64,000 nt of DNA from Raphanus sativus (taxonomy: Eukaryota > Streptophyta > Magnoliopsida > Brassicales > Brassicaceae), in contig NC_079512.1 in assembly GCF_000801105.2 (NCBI RefSeq), positions 36,969,848 to 37,033,847 on the forward strand, read 5' to 3'. Below are positions 29,430 to 41,875 of this stretch, piece by piece. The notes beneath the pieces were generated by a model. The model had not been told where the DNA came from and searched no databases. It worked only from the letters and a program-made list of their open reading frames with translations. The position numbers were made by a program, and so were the translations under genes. Numbering within the stretch: the stretch's first letter is position 1; every line of letters begins with the position of its first letter.

Positions 29430-31570
29430 ATTCCGAGGAAATTCCGAGGAAAACATGTTGAGGTTTCAAAATTTGTTTTTCCTCAGAATTTCCTCAGAAT
29501 ATTCCGAGGAAATTCCGAGGAAAACATGTTTGGGGTTTCAAAATATCAATTTGTTTTGCTCTATATCATTTCTTATACAAATGTAATGCATACCATTGAT
29601 GATTCTTTGTATAGATGATCGTAAACCATGAAAAAACAAAATTCCAAAATGAATTGTAAGTATTCTCTTTACCGTTCATTAAAGTGTATAAGTGTTTCTC
29701 TTATGTTGTGGGGATTTCGTTCATACAATCGGAAAAGTGTTTATTATAGGTAACACATCAATTTTTGACTTCATAATAAGTTTAAGACACTTAATAAGGC
29801 TTATATAAATGTTATTCAAACCGCAAAACGTTGTTTTCGGTTAAAAAAAACCAAACTTCCTCAGAATTTCCTCGAAATATTCCGAGGAAATTCCAAGGAA
29901 AACTTGTTTTTCCTCAGAATTTCCTCAGAATATTCCGAGGAAATTCCGAAGAAAACATGTTTGGGGTTTCAAAATATCAATTTGTTTTGCTCTATATCAT
30001 TTCTTATACAAATGTAATGCATACCATTGATGATTCTTTGTATAGATGATCGTAAACCATGAAAAAACAAAATTCCAAAATGAATTGTAAGTATTCTCTT
30101 TACCGTTCATTAAAGTGTATAAGTGTTTCTCTTATGTTGTGGGGATTTCGTTCATACAATCGGAAAAGTGTTTATTATAGATAACACATCAATTTTTGAC
30201 TTCATAATCAGTTTAAAACACTTAATAAGGCTTATATAAATGTTATTCAAACCGCAAAACGTTGTTTTCGGTTAAAAAAACCAAACTTCCTCGGAATTTC
30301 CTCGGAATATTCTGAGGAAATTCCAAGGAAAACTTGTTTTTCCTCAGAATTTCCTCAGAATATTCCGAGGAAATTCAGACGAAAACATGTTTGGTGTTTC
30401 AAAATATCAATTTTTTTTGCTCTATATCATTTCTTATACAAATGTAATGCATACCATTAATGATTCTTTGTATAGATGATCGTAAACCATGGAAAAACAA
30501 AATTCCAAAATGAATTGTAAGTATTCTCTTTACCGTTCATTAAAGTGTATAAGTGTTTCTCTTATGTTGTGGGGATTTCGTTCATACAATCGGAAAAGTG
30601 TTTATTATAGGTAACACATCAATTTTTGACTTCATAATAAGTTTAAGACACTTAATAAGGCTTATATAAATGTTATTCAAACCGCAAAACGTTGTTTTCG
30701 GTTAAAAAAACCAAACTTCCTCAGAATTTCCTCGGAATATTCCGAGGAAATTCCAAGGAAAACTTGTTTTTCCTGAGAATTTCCTCAGAATATTCCGAGG
30801 AAATTCAGACGAAAACATGTTTGGGGTTTCAAAATATCAATTTTTTTTGCTCTATATCATTTCTTATACAAATGTAATGCATACCATTAATGATTCTTTG
30901 TATAGATGATCGTAAACCATGGAAAAACAAAATTCCAAAATGAATTGTAAGTATTCTCTTTACCGTTCATTAAAGTGTATAAGTGTTTCTCTTATGTTGT
31001 GGGGATTTCGTTCATACAATCGGAAAAGTGTTTATTATAGATAACACATCAATTTTTGACTTCATAATCAGTTTAAAACACTTAATAAGACTTATATAAA
31101 TGTTATTCAAACCGCAAAACGTTGTTTTCGGTTAAAAAAACCCTACTTCCTCGGAATTTCCTCGGAATATTCCGAGGAAATTCCAAGGAAAACTTGTTTT
31201 TCCTCAGAATTTCCTCAGAATATTCCGAGGAAATTCAGACGAAAACATGTTTGGGGTTCCAAAATATCAATTTTTTTGCTCTATATCATTTCTTATACAA
31301 ATGTAATGCATACCATTAATGATTCTTTGTATAGATGATCGTAAACCATGGAAAAACAAAATTCCAAAATGAATTGTAAGTATTCTCTTTACCGTTCATT
31401 AAAGTGTATAAGTGTTTCTCTTATGTTGTGGGGATTTCGTTCATACAATCGGAAAAGTGTTTATTATAGGTAACACATCATTTTGACTTCATAATCAGTT
31501 TAATACACTTAATAAGGTTTATATAAATGTTATTCAAACCGCAAAACGTTGTTTTCAGTTAAAAAACCCT
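29430..31570. repeat. Five-unit ~430-bp tandem array inside the CACTA element
   Basis: The phrase ATGTAATGCATACCATT recurs at 29581, 30012, 30442, 30872 and 31301, giving periods of 431, 430, 430 and 429 bp. Each unit joins a block of palindromic CCTCGGAATATTCCGAGG motifs to ~330 bp of unique AT-rich sequence. Units differ by few substitutions, so the array expanded recently. ORFs of 60-75 codons repeated across it are translations of the repeat. Confidence 0.92.
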
Positions 31571-31972
31571 ACTTCCTCGGAATTTCCTCGGAATATTCCG
31601 AGGAAATTCCAAGGAAAACTTGTTTTTCCTCAGAATTTCCGAGGAAATTCCGAAGAACACAAAACCTATAATCAAAACTTGTTTTTCCTCACAATTTCCT
31701 CGGAATTTTCCGAGGCTTTTCCGAAGAACACAAACCCTATAATCAAATCTTTAAATCCTATTCCGAGGAATATGTTTTCCTCGGCATTTCATCAGAAAAC
31801 ACCGACGGATAGTGAGTTCCTCAGAATTTCCTCAGAATATTCCGAGGAAATTCCGAGGAAACACAAAATTTGTGTTTCCTCAGAATTTCCTCGGAAATTT
31901 TTCGGAATATTCCGAGGAACTCATTTTCCGTCAGAACGTCCGTCAGAATTACGCTGTTTTCTTGTAGTGTAT

Positions 31973-34900
31973 GTTTGACAAGTAATTTTTTTGTTAAATT
32001 GTTGAATTATGATAATCCAACGTTCAGTTGAATTTCTCTTTCCCTACGGAATTTCTCTTTCTCTATAGAAGAGTACATGTTAATGGCTTGACTTGAAATG
32101 TAAAATCTGTGAGAGATCGATGTCGTATAGTTATGAACTCATGTAAGACTAGCTAATTTGCAATTATAGGTATATAACCACTTCATAAGTACTAAACTAG
32201 GCTCGAAATATACAGATAATAACCGAGTGTAGTCGGGTTTCGGAGATACCTCATGGTAGCCAATCCAATATAAATATAGCGAGGAAACTTGTCTAAATTA
32301 TGAGTAATTTATATATAACAAGATATAATTAGAACAAGTTCCTTCAAACACAGCATAAACATCTCTTAATTCGGGAGAATGAAAATCTAATAAAAGATTC
32401 AAAAGAGGAGTAAAATGAAAAAGGTGAAAATGAGAATGATAATTAATCGAAATGTAACTTTCTGGGTGGGGGAAGATTAAAACAAAATTTATCGGAAGGA
32501 TGAGTAAATTGAAAGGCTTCCCCCACAAAGAAAATAAAGGAAATCAACTTTCTGTTTTATGGTATCATTTTGTTTTCAACATTAAGGAAAAAAAGAGTCA
32601 ATGCTTTCCCCCTGATTTGTTTTTTTTTTTCACAGGTCAATGCTAAGTCACCTCAACTCTAATAATTCTCACTTTTCAAATTAATATTCCTAAATTTATC
32701 TACCTAAAAAAAATTAAAGAAAAAAACATATATATACATGTTGTTTTGATGGTTGACGAAAATCAGAAGGAAAAATAAAATTCTTAGCTGACAAAAGAAA
32801 TTTGTTAAAGACGGTAATAATGGCAGACCAGGTCTGGTGGGTTTGGTTCTTTAACGAATCCAAGGTTAGATAAAAATAAATTTATCGCATAATTCTCATT
32901 TACAAATACTACTGAGTACCCCGATAATAGTTCAACCGGTCATCCAAGAATGCAAAGCTTTATCATAGATCGGAATTTTTGTCATGCATACAATTCTTTA
33001 CAACTAAAGAGCATGTGCAACCATTTAAAACTCATATGGTATCTTAAACAAAACAAATAATAAAATTAAAATGTAATTTGTTTATTTGATCAATTTTTAA
33101 TTTGTAAAAAATCAATAAAAATTGCCATGAAATGAATATTTAAAGGTTTAAATGACATATTTTAGATACTCTCTCTCGTTTTATTTAATTTTGATTTAAA
33201 TTTGATAAGAAGAAACCCATTGAATACTATCAATGGATATGCTCTAATATGTGACTTCGTACATCTATTTAATATCTAAATAGATAATATAGTTTTTTCA
33301 CAAAAATATATATCGTACATAACATAATATAGGAGTTCTGATTAACTTATAGACAAAAGCAATTATATCAAGAGTTGGGTTAGTCCATCAGCTAACCCGT
33401 AAATCTATATATATCAAACTACTAAATACTACTGCGAAATGCGAATTGCATATATATCAGCAATAACTCGTAGATATATAAAGACCACTCTTCGAAATCA
33501 GTATTTTTAAACTTTAACCTAGAAATAAAGCAAAATCCTGTATGGAAAAACTTTAATCCCTTGAATAAAAAACCTTTAACCTAGGAATAAATCAGACGAA
33601 CCTTGCTGATATAGTGAGCCCTAGGAGTGGAAATTTATGAGAAAACTCAAAATCTCGTATTACTGACTTTAATATTTTATTCCAATGTAAAAACTAAGCT
33701 AAAACAAAACTTTTATCAAATTAAAATGTAAAAACGAGGAATGTATGTTACTTTAGGAAGAACAGAAGCGCGTGAGAACAGTACAAATGTCTCATATTTC
33801 GGCGTGACGAAGCTGTAACGAACTGGCTTCTCTAGACATAACCTTTCGGTGATCGTGCCGTCCGTTTGCTCCGTCACCGTAACGGGTATTTCAACAGTGA
33901 CGTAATCTTAGCTCAACTTCACTTCCATATGGGGTAAGTTGATGACAAAATTTCTCCGTCTTTTCTTCTCCTTGGATCACGAGCATAATTTAATTTTTTG
34001 AAATGGTTATATTTTTTACCAAATATCTAACCTAATACTAGTAGTTTGCAATAGTGACGTCACTGCAATACCAGCTAAATTTTGTTCAAAATATACCTTT
34101 AAAACACCTTAAAGTACTAAATTGTCCACAGTCAGACATATGCAAATAGAAAAGCATAATAATTCTGCAAAAAGTAAAAGAAGCCGTGAACCTAAAGAAT
34201 AAGAAATAAATATATATATTGAAAATATTAACAGAAACAGAAAGCTGAGAGAAATAAAATAAAAAGCCACGCCAAGGCGCACACAAAGAAAATAAAGCGG
34301 TGCTCAGCGTGGGCCGACAACGAGGTGGTAGGTCCTACTTTAAGTTGAGATCGAGGCTAAACGGGCCACCAAGGCCCAGTAGTGAATATCATATTATTGC
34401 TTTTTTACAAAATAATGAAAGTATATGCTGTAAATTACTAGTTGATTCCCTAATCCTTTAGTTAATTTATTTTATTGATTTTATAATTTCTATCGAGAAT
34501 ATCCTGGCGGCCGCACTTTTATGCCAAACCAAATCTCTTTCTTTAACAAAGGTGGGATCTCATATAATACTTCATTTAGCTAAAAAGGCTATATCTGTAT
34601 TTGCTTGTTATTTTTTTTACTGAATAAATCTAACGATATCAAGATTGCACATAACTAATCATTTTTAAAACCTTCCATTTCGTTGATATAAAATGAAATT
34701 TCTAAATATATATTTCGTAAAACCCACAACTCATTTGATCATGTATACCTATAAACATCTACTATGGTTGTTTCTATCTGATGTTCTCCTAAAGCATCTA
34801 ATAACAATACAAATAAGTGAATAACGTTTTACAAAAAACAGCAACACAATTGATGTGGATATCCAAGGGGCTAACTCCAATCAAATGGTGATCTCCAGCC

Positions 34901-35579
34901 TGTTCTTATCTGAATTTCCTGCTTTAGTTTTAGCTTCTAGTAGTAGTAAGGTCCTTGCAATAGAGTGGTTGAAGAAACAGCTTATTTTCACCATGTGTGG
35001 TAAGATGGATTTGTTTCATGGTGGTTAAGTGATCGGATGATTAGATATGGTAATTTAAGCTCCAAATAAGTGAACCTAGGTGATACTATGTTTTCATCCA
35101 GTAGATCAGAGGTTGTTAAAGCCTCTAGTGAGGTATTGTGGTTACAATATGTATGTTTCTAAACTTTGGTTAATGAAAAAGTTGTATTGAGTTAAAGAAA
35201 AAAACAAATTATTTGTGCACAACGTTATTTTAAAGATGGGTTTCTATTTTTTAATTGGGCCTCAAACCTCATTCCTTTTGTTGAATTAGGCTTTAGTATC
35301 GCTTTCTCATAGTATTATATTTTGGTCCAACACAATGAATCAATTATCAAAATACAGTTTGTTCCAAGAAGGTTCAAGCCTCCAACGCTACTAAGATTAA
35401 AGGTCCATCGGCCTTTCATTTTCCGTAAACAGTTTGCCATCAGAATGCAGAGATTAGCATATCAACCCGGATATGTGTTCATGTTTTACATCACCATACG
35501 ACTGGTTAACACATAAGCACCATCATTAATTCATTAGCTACTATGCATATCATTTGGACAAAATAATATACAATTTAGG
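31973..35579. other. Intergenic, one possible coding relic
   Basis: About 3.6 kb of AT-rich DNA between the CACTA element and the duplicated block. Apart from the stretch at 33760-33940 I see no supported gene. Short ORFs at 32298-32528 (-), 34086-34286 (-) and 35322-35516 (+) have no recognisable domain. Confidence 0.5.
33760..33940 (-). pseudogene. Possible coding relic, unidentified
   Basis: Reading leftward, a protein-like stretch runs through VTVEIPVTVTEQTDGTITER and on to RYSFVTPKYETFVLFSR, with higher GC than its flanks. An in-frame stop separates it from an upstream piece starting INLPHMEVK. No start codon or splice partners are evident. I do not recognise the family. Confidence 0.3.
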
Positions 35580-36184
35580 TTTTGTTTTCACAAGTACAAC
35601 GGGGTAATAAAACAGTAAAAGTGGGAAGTATAATTTGTTGTTTCTTTGCTAAAGCATAGTATATTGTCATTCTCGACCCAGTTGGAAAAATCATATAGCT
35701 TAAAAGGCTGCAAAGAGATATGACAATACTATACTATTAATACGAAAACTTCCAATGAATTGAATCAACCAACGGTGGTGGTTCGAGTCGACATCTTTGT
35801 TGGTTTGTGTACTCTGTGAAAAAATGGTTAATGTTTCAATTAGAAATTAATATTTTTTTGTTGGGATTCACCTTCCCTCGTGTTTAAGCAAATGTCCCTA
35901 TAGACATTTAGTTGGTTTTAATAAATACAAAAGAAGAAAATAAAGAGAAAGGAAGAGTATAACTCAATAGTCAAAGTTCCTCTGTTTTAGCTGTCCTCTG
36001 CCTCGTTCTCATGTCACATGAACCATACCTTTCTCTAACATCACTCTCCCCCCCAAAAATAGACCTCTCTCCTTCTCTTTCTCTCCGTTACATTCTTCGC
36101 TCACATCCTCCCAAAATAAAGGCTCTCTCACCTTTACTTTCTCTTTCATTTATTTACACTAATAACCTTCTCTGTTTTGCACCA

Positions 36185-37344
36185 ATGGAACAACAAAAAC
36201 TAACTCCGGAGCTCTTCCTCGTCGCCGGTAACTCTGACTCTTTCGTCGTCGACGACCTACTTGACTTTTCTAACGACAACGGCCAACCTGACGACGAACT
36301 CGAAACCTTCCCTGATTCTTCCACCGTATCCCCCGGTAATCTTGCCGATATCTCCAACTCCTCCTCGTCGCTTTACACCGACGGCAGCGTGTTCTCCGAC
36401 GACCTCTGTGTTCCGGTAAGTTTCCGTTACATTTCAAGAATGGGCTCACCTTTGTCATTGTTGATTTGTTAAATTCTTGAAAAAAGAAAAAAAAAAAATC
36501 ATAATTTCTTTCTTTCCATGATTATCGATACTTTCTTAATTAGGCAAATATATTTATACTTCTGAAATAATGTTTTTTTTTCTTCTTTGCTTATCACTTC
36601 ACTTACCACCAGAGTGAGGATTTAGCTGAGTTAGAATGGTTATCGAACTTCGTGGAAGAATCATTCTCAAAAGAAGACCAAGACAAGCTTCAGTTACTGT
36701 CCGGCCTACAAAAACCTCAAACCACCCGGTTAACCCTAACTAAACCAGAACCGGAACCCGAACCGGAGTTGGATCAAATCTTCATCCCCACCGACACCGA
36801 CGACTCAAATGTTTCCGCTGTTCCCGCCAAAGCGAGAAGCAAGAGACCTCGCTCCGCAGCCTCCACGTGGGCTTCCCGTCTCCTAGCGATCGCCGGCTCC
36901 TCCGACGAGTCCTATCCGAAGAAGAAACAGCTCAGAGCCAAAGAACACGACGGCACAGCCGGGGAACTCGAAGGTGAAGCCGGAGAAACCGGAGGAGAGA
37001 GACGGTGTCTTCACTGCGCGACGGACAAGACGCCGCAGTGGCGGACGGGACCGATGGGACCTAAGACGCTGTGCAACGCGTGCGGAGTACGGTACAAGTC
37101 AGGAAGGCTCGTGCCGGAGTATAGACCTGCTTCGAGCCCGACGTTCGTGATGGCGAGGCACTCGAACTCTCACCGGAAAGTGATGGAGCTACGGCGACAG
37201 AAGGAGATGAGGGACGAGGGTTTGATGAGTCAGCTCCGGTGTGAGAGTCTCGTGATGGATATCAGATCCAACGGTGACGATTTCTTAATCCGTGATAATA
37301 ATAGTATTAATCACGTGGCTCCTGATTTTAGGCACTTAATCTAA
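36185..37344 (+). CDS. GATA9: GATA zinc finger transcription factor GATA9, 320 aa (copy A)
   Basis: Nuclear regulator binding WGATAR sites, class A (subfamily I) of plant GATA factors. Exon 1 is 36185-36415 and exon 2 36613-37344, giving 963 nt. The N-terminal half is acidic ([20 protein letters not shown]) and followed by [19 protein letters not shown], both typical of subfamily I. A basic stretch [19 protein letters not shown] precedes the single zinc finger CLHC-X18-CNAC at about residues 225-250, with the usual [19 protein letters not shown] core and the class-conserved [13 protein letters not shown] tail. The start at 36185 is chosen because family members begin just before PELFLVAGN; an in-frame ATG lies 58 codons upstream at 36011 with no stop between. 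Length is slightly above Arabidopsis GATA9 (308 aa by memory). Confidence 0.95.
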
Positions 37345-37501
37345 CCTTTCCTTCGTATTTCCACGTGGATTAATTCAGAAGAATAAGTTTTCTTAATGGT
37401 TATTATTTACGTTTTTATTAGCGCCTTGTTTTGTTTACATTTGCAGACTACTTATGGTATTTAATAAATTCCTTTATAAGTGAAAATAAAAATTAGAAAA
37501 T

Positions 37502-37530
37502 AAAGTTTTATATTTTGAATATAAAACTTT
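37502..37530. other. Perfect 13-bp inverted repeat downstream of GATA9
   Basis: AAAGTTTTATATT and its exact reverse complement flank a TTG loop, about 160 bp after the stop. It is AT-rich, so stability is modest; it could lie in the 3' UTR. Present unchanged at 52506-52534 in copy B. Confidence 0.7.
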
Positions 37531-40082
37531 ATAAGTGAAAATAACAATTTAGAAAAATCATTCTAGGCTGGGTAGAAATGAGTTAAGTAATCATCATCTT
37601 AACTATGATGTAGCATCATTAGTTTCTGCTTAATATATTTCAATCTTGAAAATAATTGAAACAATCAGGATCCAAAATGGATAAATCCAAATAGTTGTTA
37701 GTCCTTTTCGCTTTGCTAATTATTATTTTGAAAATATATATTTCAACACATATACATGTACATTTGAGATTTAAAATAGTTTTAAATGAAGAAAATACAT
37801 AATATTTCCAAAACCGGGTCCATTTTCTGTGTGACATGTGGGAAACTCAAATATGCAGTATTTGTTAACCGATCAGGTTAATTGTATTTTTATTCATATA
37901 TGGATAGAGATTAGTGTCTTTATATATTCAAATTAAATTAAACAGTAACATCACCGAGATCCAAGGTGGATACGGTCACTCATTTTGAAGATGGGTTATT
38001 ACAAATTTCAAACTTATTATTCCCCGAATTTTATCTTCTTTCACGTTTTATATTCTGACGATATTCGAGGAAATCGGATGCTTTTATTATAGCCTGATAT
38101 TATGCATAGTATAATAGAGGGAAAAATACAAATGTGCGCAGCGCAAAAGTAGTATATATAAGTATTATTGCCTTAATCAAAAAAATTGTTGAAGAATATA
38201 GAAAAATGGGGCACAGATTGAGGTGCTCCTCACATGGGTTCTCATGCAAACCTAACTAGCAAGTGGGAGAAATTTAGTATGATATATAAACAGTCATCTC
38301 TTAGCCAACATTAAATATTTTATCGTGATAGATATACCTATAGGCAAAGGTCCACGGACTGTACTTGAAATATATAATCTTCAAGTAGATTTAATTTTGA
38401 TTATCGTATAGAAAGAAAGTTAGACAACCTCTTCTTTTATGCATTTTCACAAACCACATTATAATACTATTATTTAGTTTGATGTTAAAACGCAAAACAA
38501 TACTAATTTGAATAATCATTCACCATATATACAACTTAATTTGTATCATTTAATGTTTAACAGGTAAATGGGGATATCTACATTTACAGATTTACTGCAT
38601 ATACATACATATGTTCTCAGGATAAACATCGGATCATTAGGAAACGCCTAATACCTATATGTTGTATAAACGGCCGTCTGTTCCTACTCTATTTGTCTAA
38701 TGTTTATGAGCATTAAACATTGTTACACATCACCATGTTATACATTATAAAAAGGATACGTAAAAGCAAGCACGTAGAAAGATTTATGGAGTCATGTGAC
38801 TATGTTGCGTATGCTGTATGCCATGTGGTGCCTGTATATTATATAATTAGTTATGTGGAATCATAACAGTCCAACATCGCGTTCTGAATTTTAGGGAAGA
38901 CTTCGACGTCACTCAAAGAAAGTACCAAAAGCAAATCCATTTTAAAGTCGCCTATAAAAAGAATGGAAAAGGCAAAGAGCGAAAATTTAGAAAAAAAAAT
39001 TAAACATGACAAGGACTGAATATTGTCATGCATGTAAAACCCCAACCATAATCATTTCTATCAATCTACGCACTAGTCTAGACACTGAGTATCGTAGTAC
39101 GACGAGAAAATCTAAGTGTTCACAGACTCACAGTACATCAGTACGTTTCTAGTAATGTGTAATAACTAGCTTTAAAATGATGACACTTGAGAGTTGAGAG
39201 TCAGTACATGTTGGTACTAGATTTCTTCAATTAGATTCTCCTAGAAATCATTGTATAGCGTACAAACTTTGAAAAATTATTAAGAGATACACATTTTATT
39301 GAAAGAAAATTGACCAATAGAGAGAAACAAATACATGAATTGAATAACAACAAGAAACGATATATCTTTTTTCATGAAGAGGAATTTTGAATATGAAGGA
39401 TCGTCACAAAGATTTCTAGTTCAGTTTGATCGATTTTTGTAAGTTTAATTCAGTTGCGACTTAGAATTTCAATAGTATTGATTGGTTTGGTTGGGTTATG
39501 TGCCCAACCTTAATAAAAAACGTAGAGAATATTTCTTCTGTTGGATGCTAAATTTGTTTGATTTATGCTAACCGGACGTTCAACGATCACTTAAAGTATA
39601 TCCAACTAATTGAAGGTTAGTTGGAGCTTAATTATTCTTTTTCATTTTATGTTATTTTCTTTATCTAGTTATTTTAGTTACTCTAATCAAACGTTACTCC
39701 TTAATTCACATACTGAGCTTGAATTCCACTGCTATTGTATCTGAGATAAAGGTACAACATTATTTACTTTTTATATATATATCTTTAATTTTAATAATAA
39801 TCTTAGCAGTGTTTTCATGAGAGGAAAACAGAAGTTGATAATATCAGAACTTTTTTTTTGACTTAAATAATATAACATCAGAACTTGATGATGTAAAAAC
39901 CAAAAAAAAAAACATTTCATTTGGTTACCACGGTAAAAAAAAACTTGATAATATCATAACTCAATCGAGTGATTTACAAAACTATATCTAAATCTAAAAT
40001 TAACCAACAAGATACCTTGCATGTACTACAGAACAACAATTAACTTCCCGGGACCAACATTATCCAGGAGAAAGCTCCGGCA
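37531..40082. other. Intergenic between GATA9 and PTH2 (copy A), no gene seen
   Basis: AT-rich DNA with short chance ORFs only, such as 38851-39045 (-). Practically identical in copy B. Confidence 0.55.
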
Positions 40083-41875
40083 TCAGAGTAACGCCAGCTT
40101 ACCGGTTATGGAGTCAACCAACTGTTTTGGTCCTGCAAAGCAAATTGAAAAAAAAGTAAAAAACATTTCATTCAACATCTGTATTTGTTCTGCTTTAGCT
40201 ACAAACATAAGCTTTTAAAGAGAAACTAATGTCACTACCTGGTCCAACTGCAAGAACCGTTCTTGATCCAGCTGCAACCTGTGAAAGCAAAGAGTTTAGT
40301 TTAGTTTTATCCTTACGTTCTAATAAGTAGGAAGGTCGTTTGTTTTCTGTCTGTTTGACTAGTAGAAGCATGTCATATATTGTTTTGCCTAGGAGCTACG
40401 GTTGGACCATATTTATCAAGATGTAATCATCAAAGCAGTAGGAAGTATAAAAACTAAGAATCTTATAGTTAGTTAGTTACCTCTGTTCTTCCCGCATCAG
40501 CCACAACAAAAGTCGGGAGGCCAACGCTCTCAGCCGCTTCTGCAATCTTATTCCTTGAGATCAGAGAAAAAAAATATTTTAATTGAAACACAACTCATTG
40601 ACATAAGAAGTAAAGTTATAATGTGTTGTTTTTGTCAAAGCTTACATTTCTTGCTGGTTTTTGCAAGTGACGACTATCTTTGGTTGCCCGCATTCCTCCC
40701 ACTGCCTCAGACGGTATCGGTCGCTGAAAGAATCATGTATAAAGACATAAGCTTTGGAATGATATAAAGTCTTTATTTACCAAGCGAACCCACTAACTAC
40801 AGAGGAAACTACCTATTCATTAACTCTGCATACATGCCAGTGGCAGCATCTGCAGATATATAAAAAAAGAAAGTCATTTTACATTTGGGATTAGCACGGA
40901 AAAAAATATCAGTCTATAAGCTTCAAACGCAAGTCATAGGACACTTACGTGCACACTGTGAAGCAATTTTGCCTGTTCTCATCTTTAAGTCTTGCCTAAC
41001 TACTAAAACCTGTAATCAGAAGAAGCTCAAATCAGTTACACAGATATCTTATCTTCTAATCATGAAATCTGACAACATTCAAATCTTATCACCATCTTTT
41101 CATAGATTATGTATGTCTCTTTGATTGGTAGGGATCAGCTCATATTATATCACAGTGACAATACTTTACTCAAAACCAATAAAATCTAGAGCTAGATTAG
41201 AAGATAGATATACAAACCATTTTAAGCTCTTTCTCAGTGCCACTGCTGGTCAGAGAAGTCTGGTTCTGGGTCTTACTTGACAAAAGTCTGCTCTTTTTGA
41301 CTGGTAACTTGACTTGCTGTGAAAAATCCAACAACATACCAATGATGAAACCTATCACAACCCCTGGTATTAGATTCTCCACCTTAAAACTCCCAGATAT
41401 CGACTTCCCCTCCTGTTTCTGATCACATTCACCGAGCAAAGAAAATCCACAAAATTTCAAAAACCACAACAGGATAGATATAAAGCTACATTGTTGCAGT
41501 CCCAATAAGATAAGACACGAGAAGTTCTAGTTAGTGGTGGAGAAGAGAAGCAAACAATTCAAATTTACACCACAAATCTCTATACTTTATAAGCCAATCA
41601 AACACGGACATACATACAAGACGTACAATAAGTACTTATGCAGCATGAAGCCAATTACTTAGAAAGAATCAGTCTTTTTACTCCTCAAGCATTAACTGGT
41701 TACGGTTTCTCTTACAAAAAAATCTTAAATTGGTTCAACAATCTAGTCTTGTCTGGTCTCTTTAATACCAAATTTTGCTTCTAAGATAAATTCTCGGAAA
41801 CCAAAGCTACGGTGGAAGAGGGAAACTAAATACCTTAGCTCGAGGCTGCGAAGAGTTTCCAGAAGAAGGCCACAT
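40083..41875 (-). CDS. Peptidyl-tRNA hydrolase 2 (PTH2) family, 193 aa (copy A)
   Basis: Releases tRNA from prematurely dropped peptidyl-tRNA. Eight exons join in frame (high to low): 41875-41834, 41418-41218, 41009-40949, 40849-40813, 40723-40646, 40553-40481, 40278-40239, 40132-40083, total 582 nt with TGA stop. Exon 2 encodes a hydrophobic segment NLIPGVVIGFIIGMLLDF (about residues 27-44), a likely membrane anchor as in eukaryotic Pth2. The Pth2 domain starts VLVVRQDLKMRTGKIASQCA (about residue 82), continues with HAATGMYAEL, FVVADAGRTEVAAGSRTVLA and ends GPKQLVDSITGKLALL. All introns are GT-AG. Start and strand match Arabidopsis At4g32900. Its 5' end faces NUP85, 411 bp away, so the two probably share a divergent promoter. 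Confidence 0.93.

Larger units (their letters stand above)
27903..31969. mobile_element. Complete non-autonomous CACTA (En/Spm) transposon, 4067 bp
   Basis: The left terminus CACTACAAGAAAACAGCG and the right terminus (its exact reverse complement over 18 nt) are perfect inverted repeats. Both are flanked by TAT (27900-27902 and 31970-31972), the 3-bp target duplication of CACTA elements. The ends are packed with many direct and inverted copies of TTCCTCGGAATTTCC and TCCGAGGAAATTCC, which by analogy with TNPA sites in En/Spm are probably transposase-binding repeats. Internally there is an AT-rich degenerate array (28240-28960), a short GC-richer block (29150-29400) and a 430-bp tandem array. 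No ORF for TnpA- or TnpD-like proteins exists, so it needs a helper. Perfect termini and target duplication suggest fairly recent insertion. Confidence 0.93.

Noticed and set aside
29430..31570. Regular repeats considered as a CRISPR-like array
   Set aside because: Units are ~430 bp, spacers are conserved rather than unique, and the setting is a plant transposon.
29359..31978. Series of 60-100 codon ORFs repeating similar peptides, considered as a gene family
   Set aside because: They are translations of the 430-bp CACTA tandem repeat and its palindromic motifs, broken between units.
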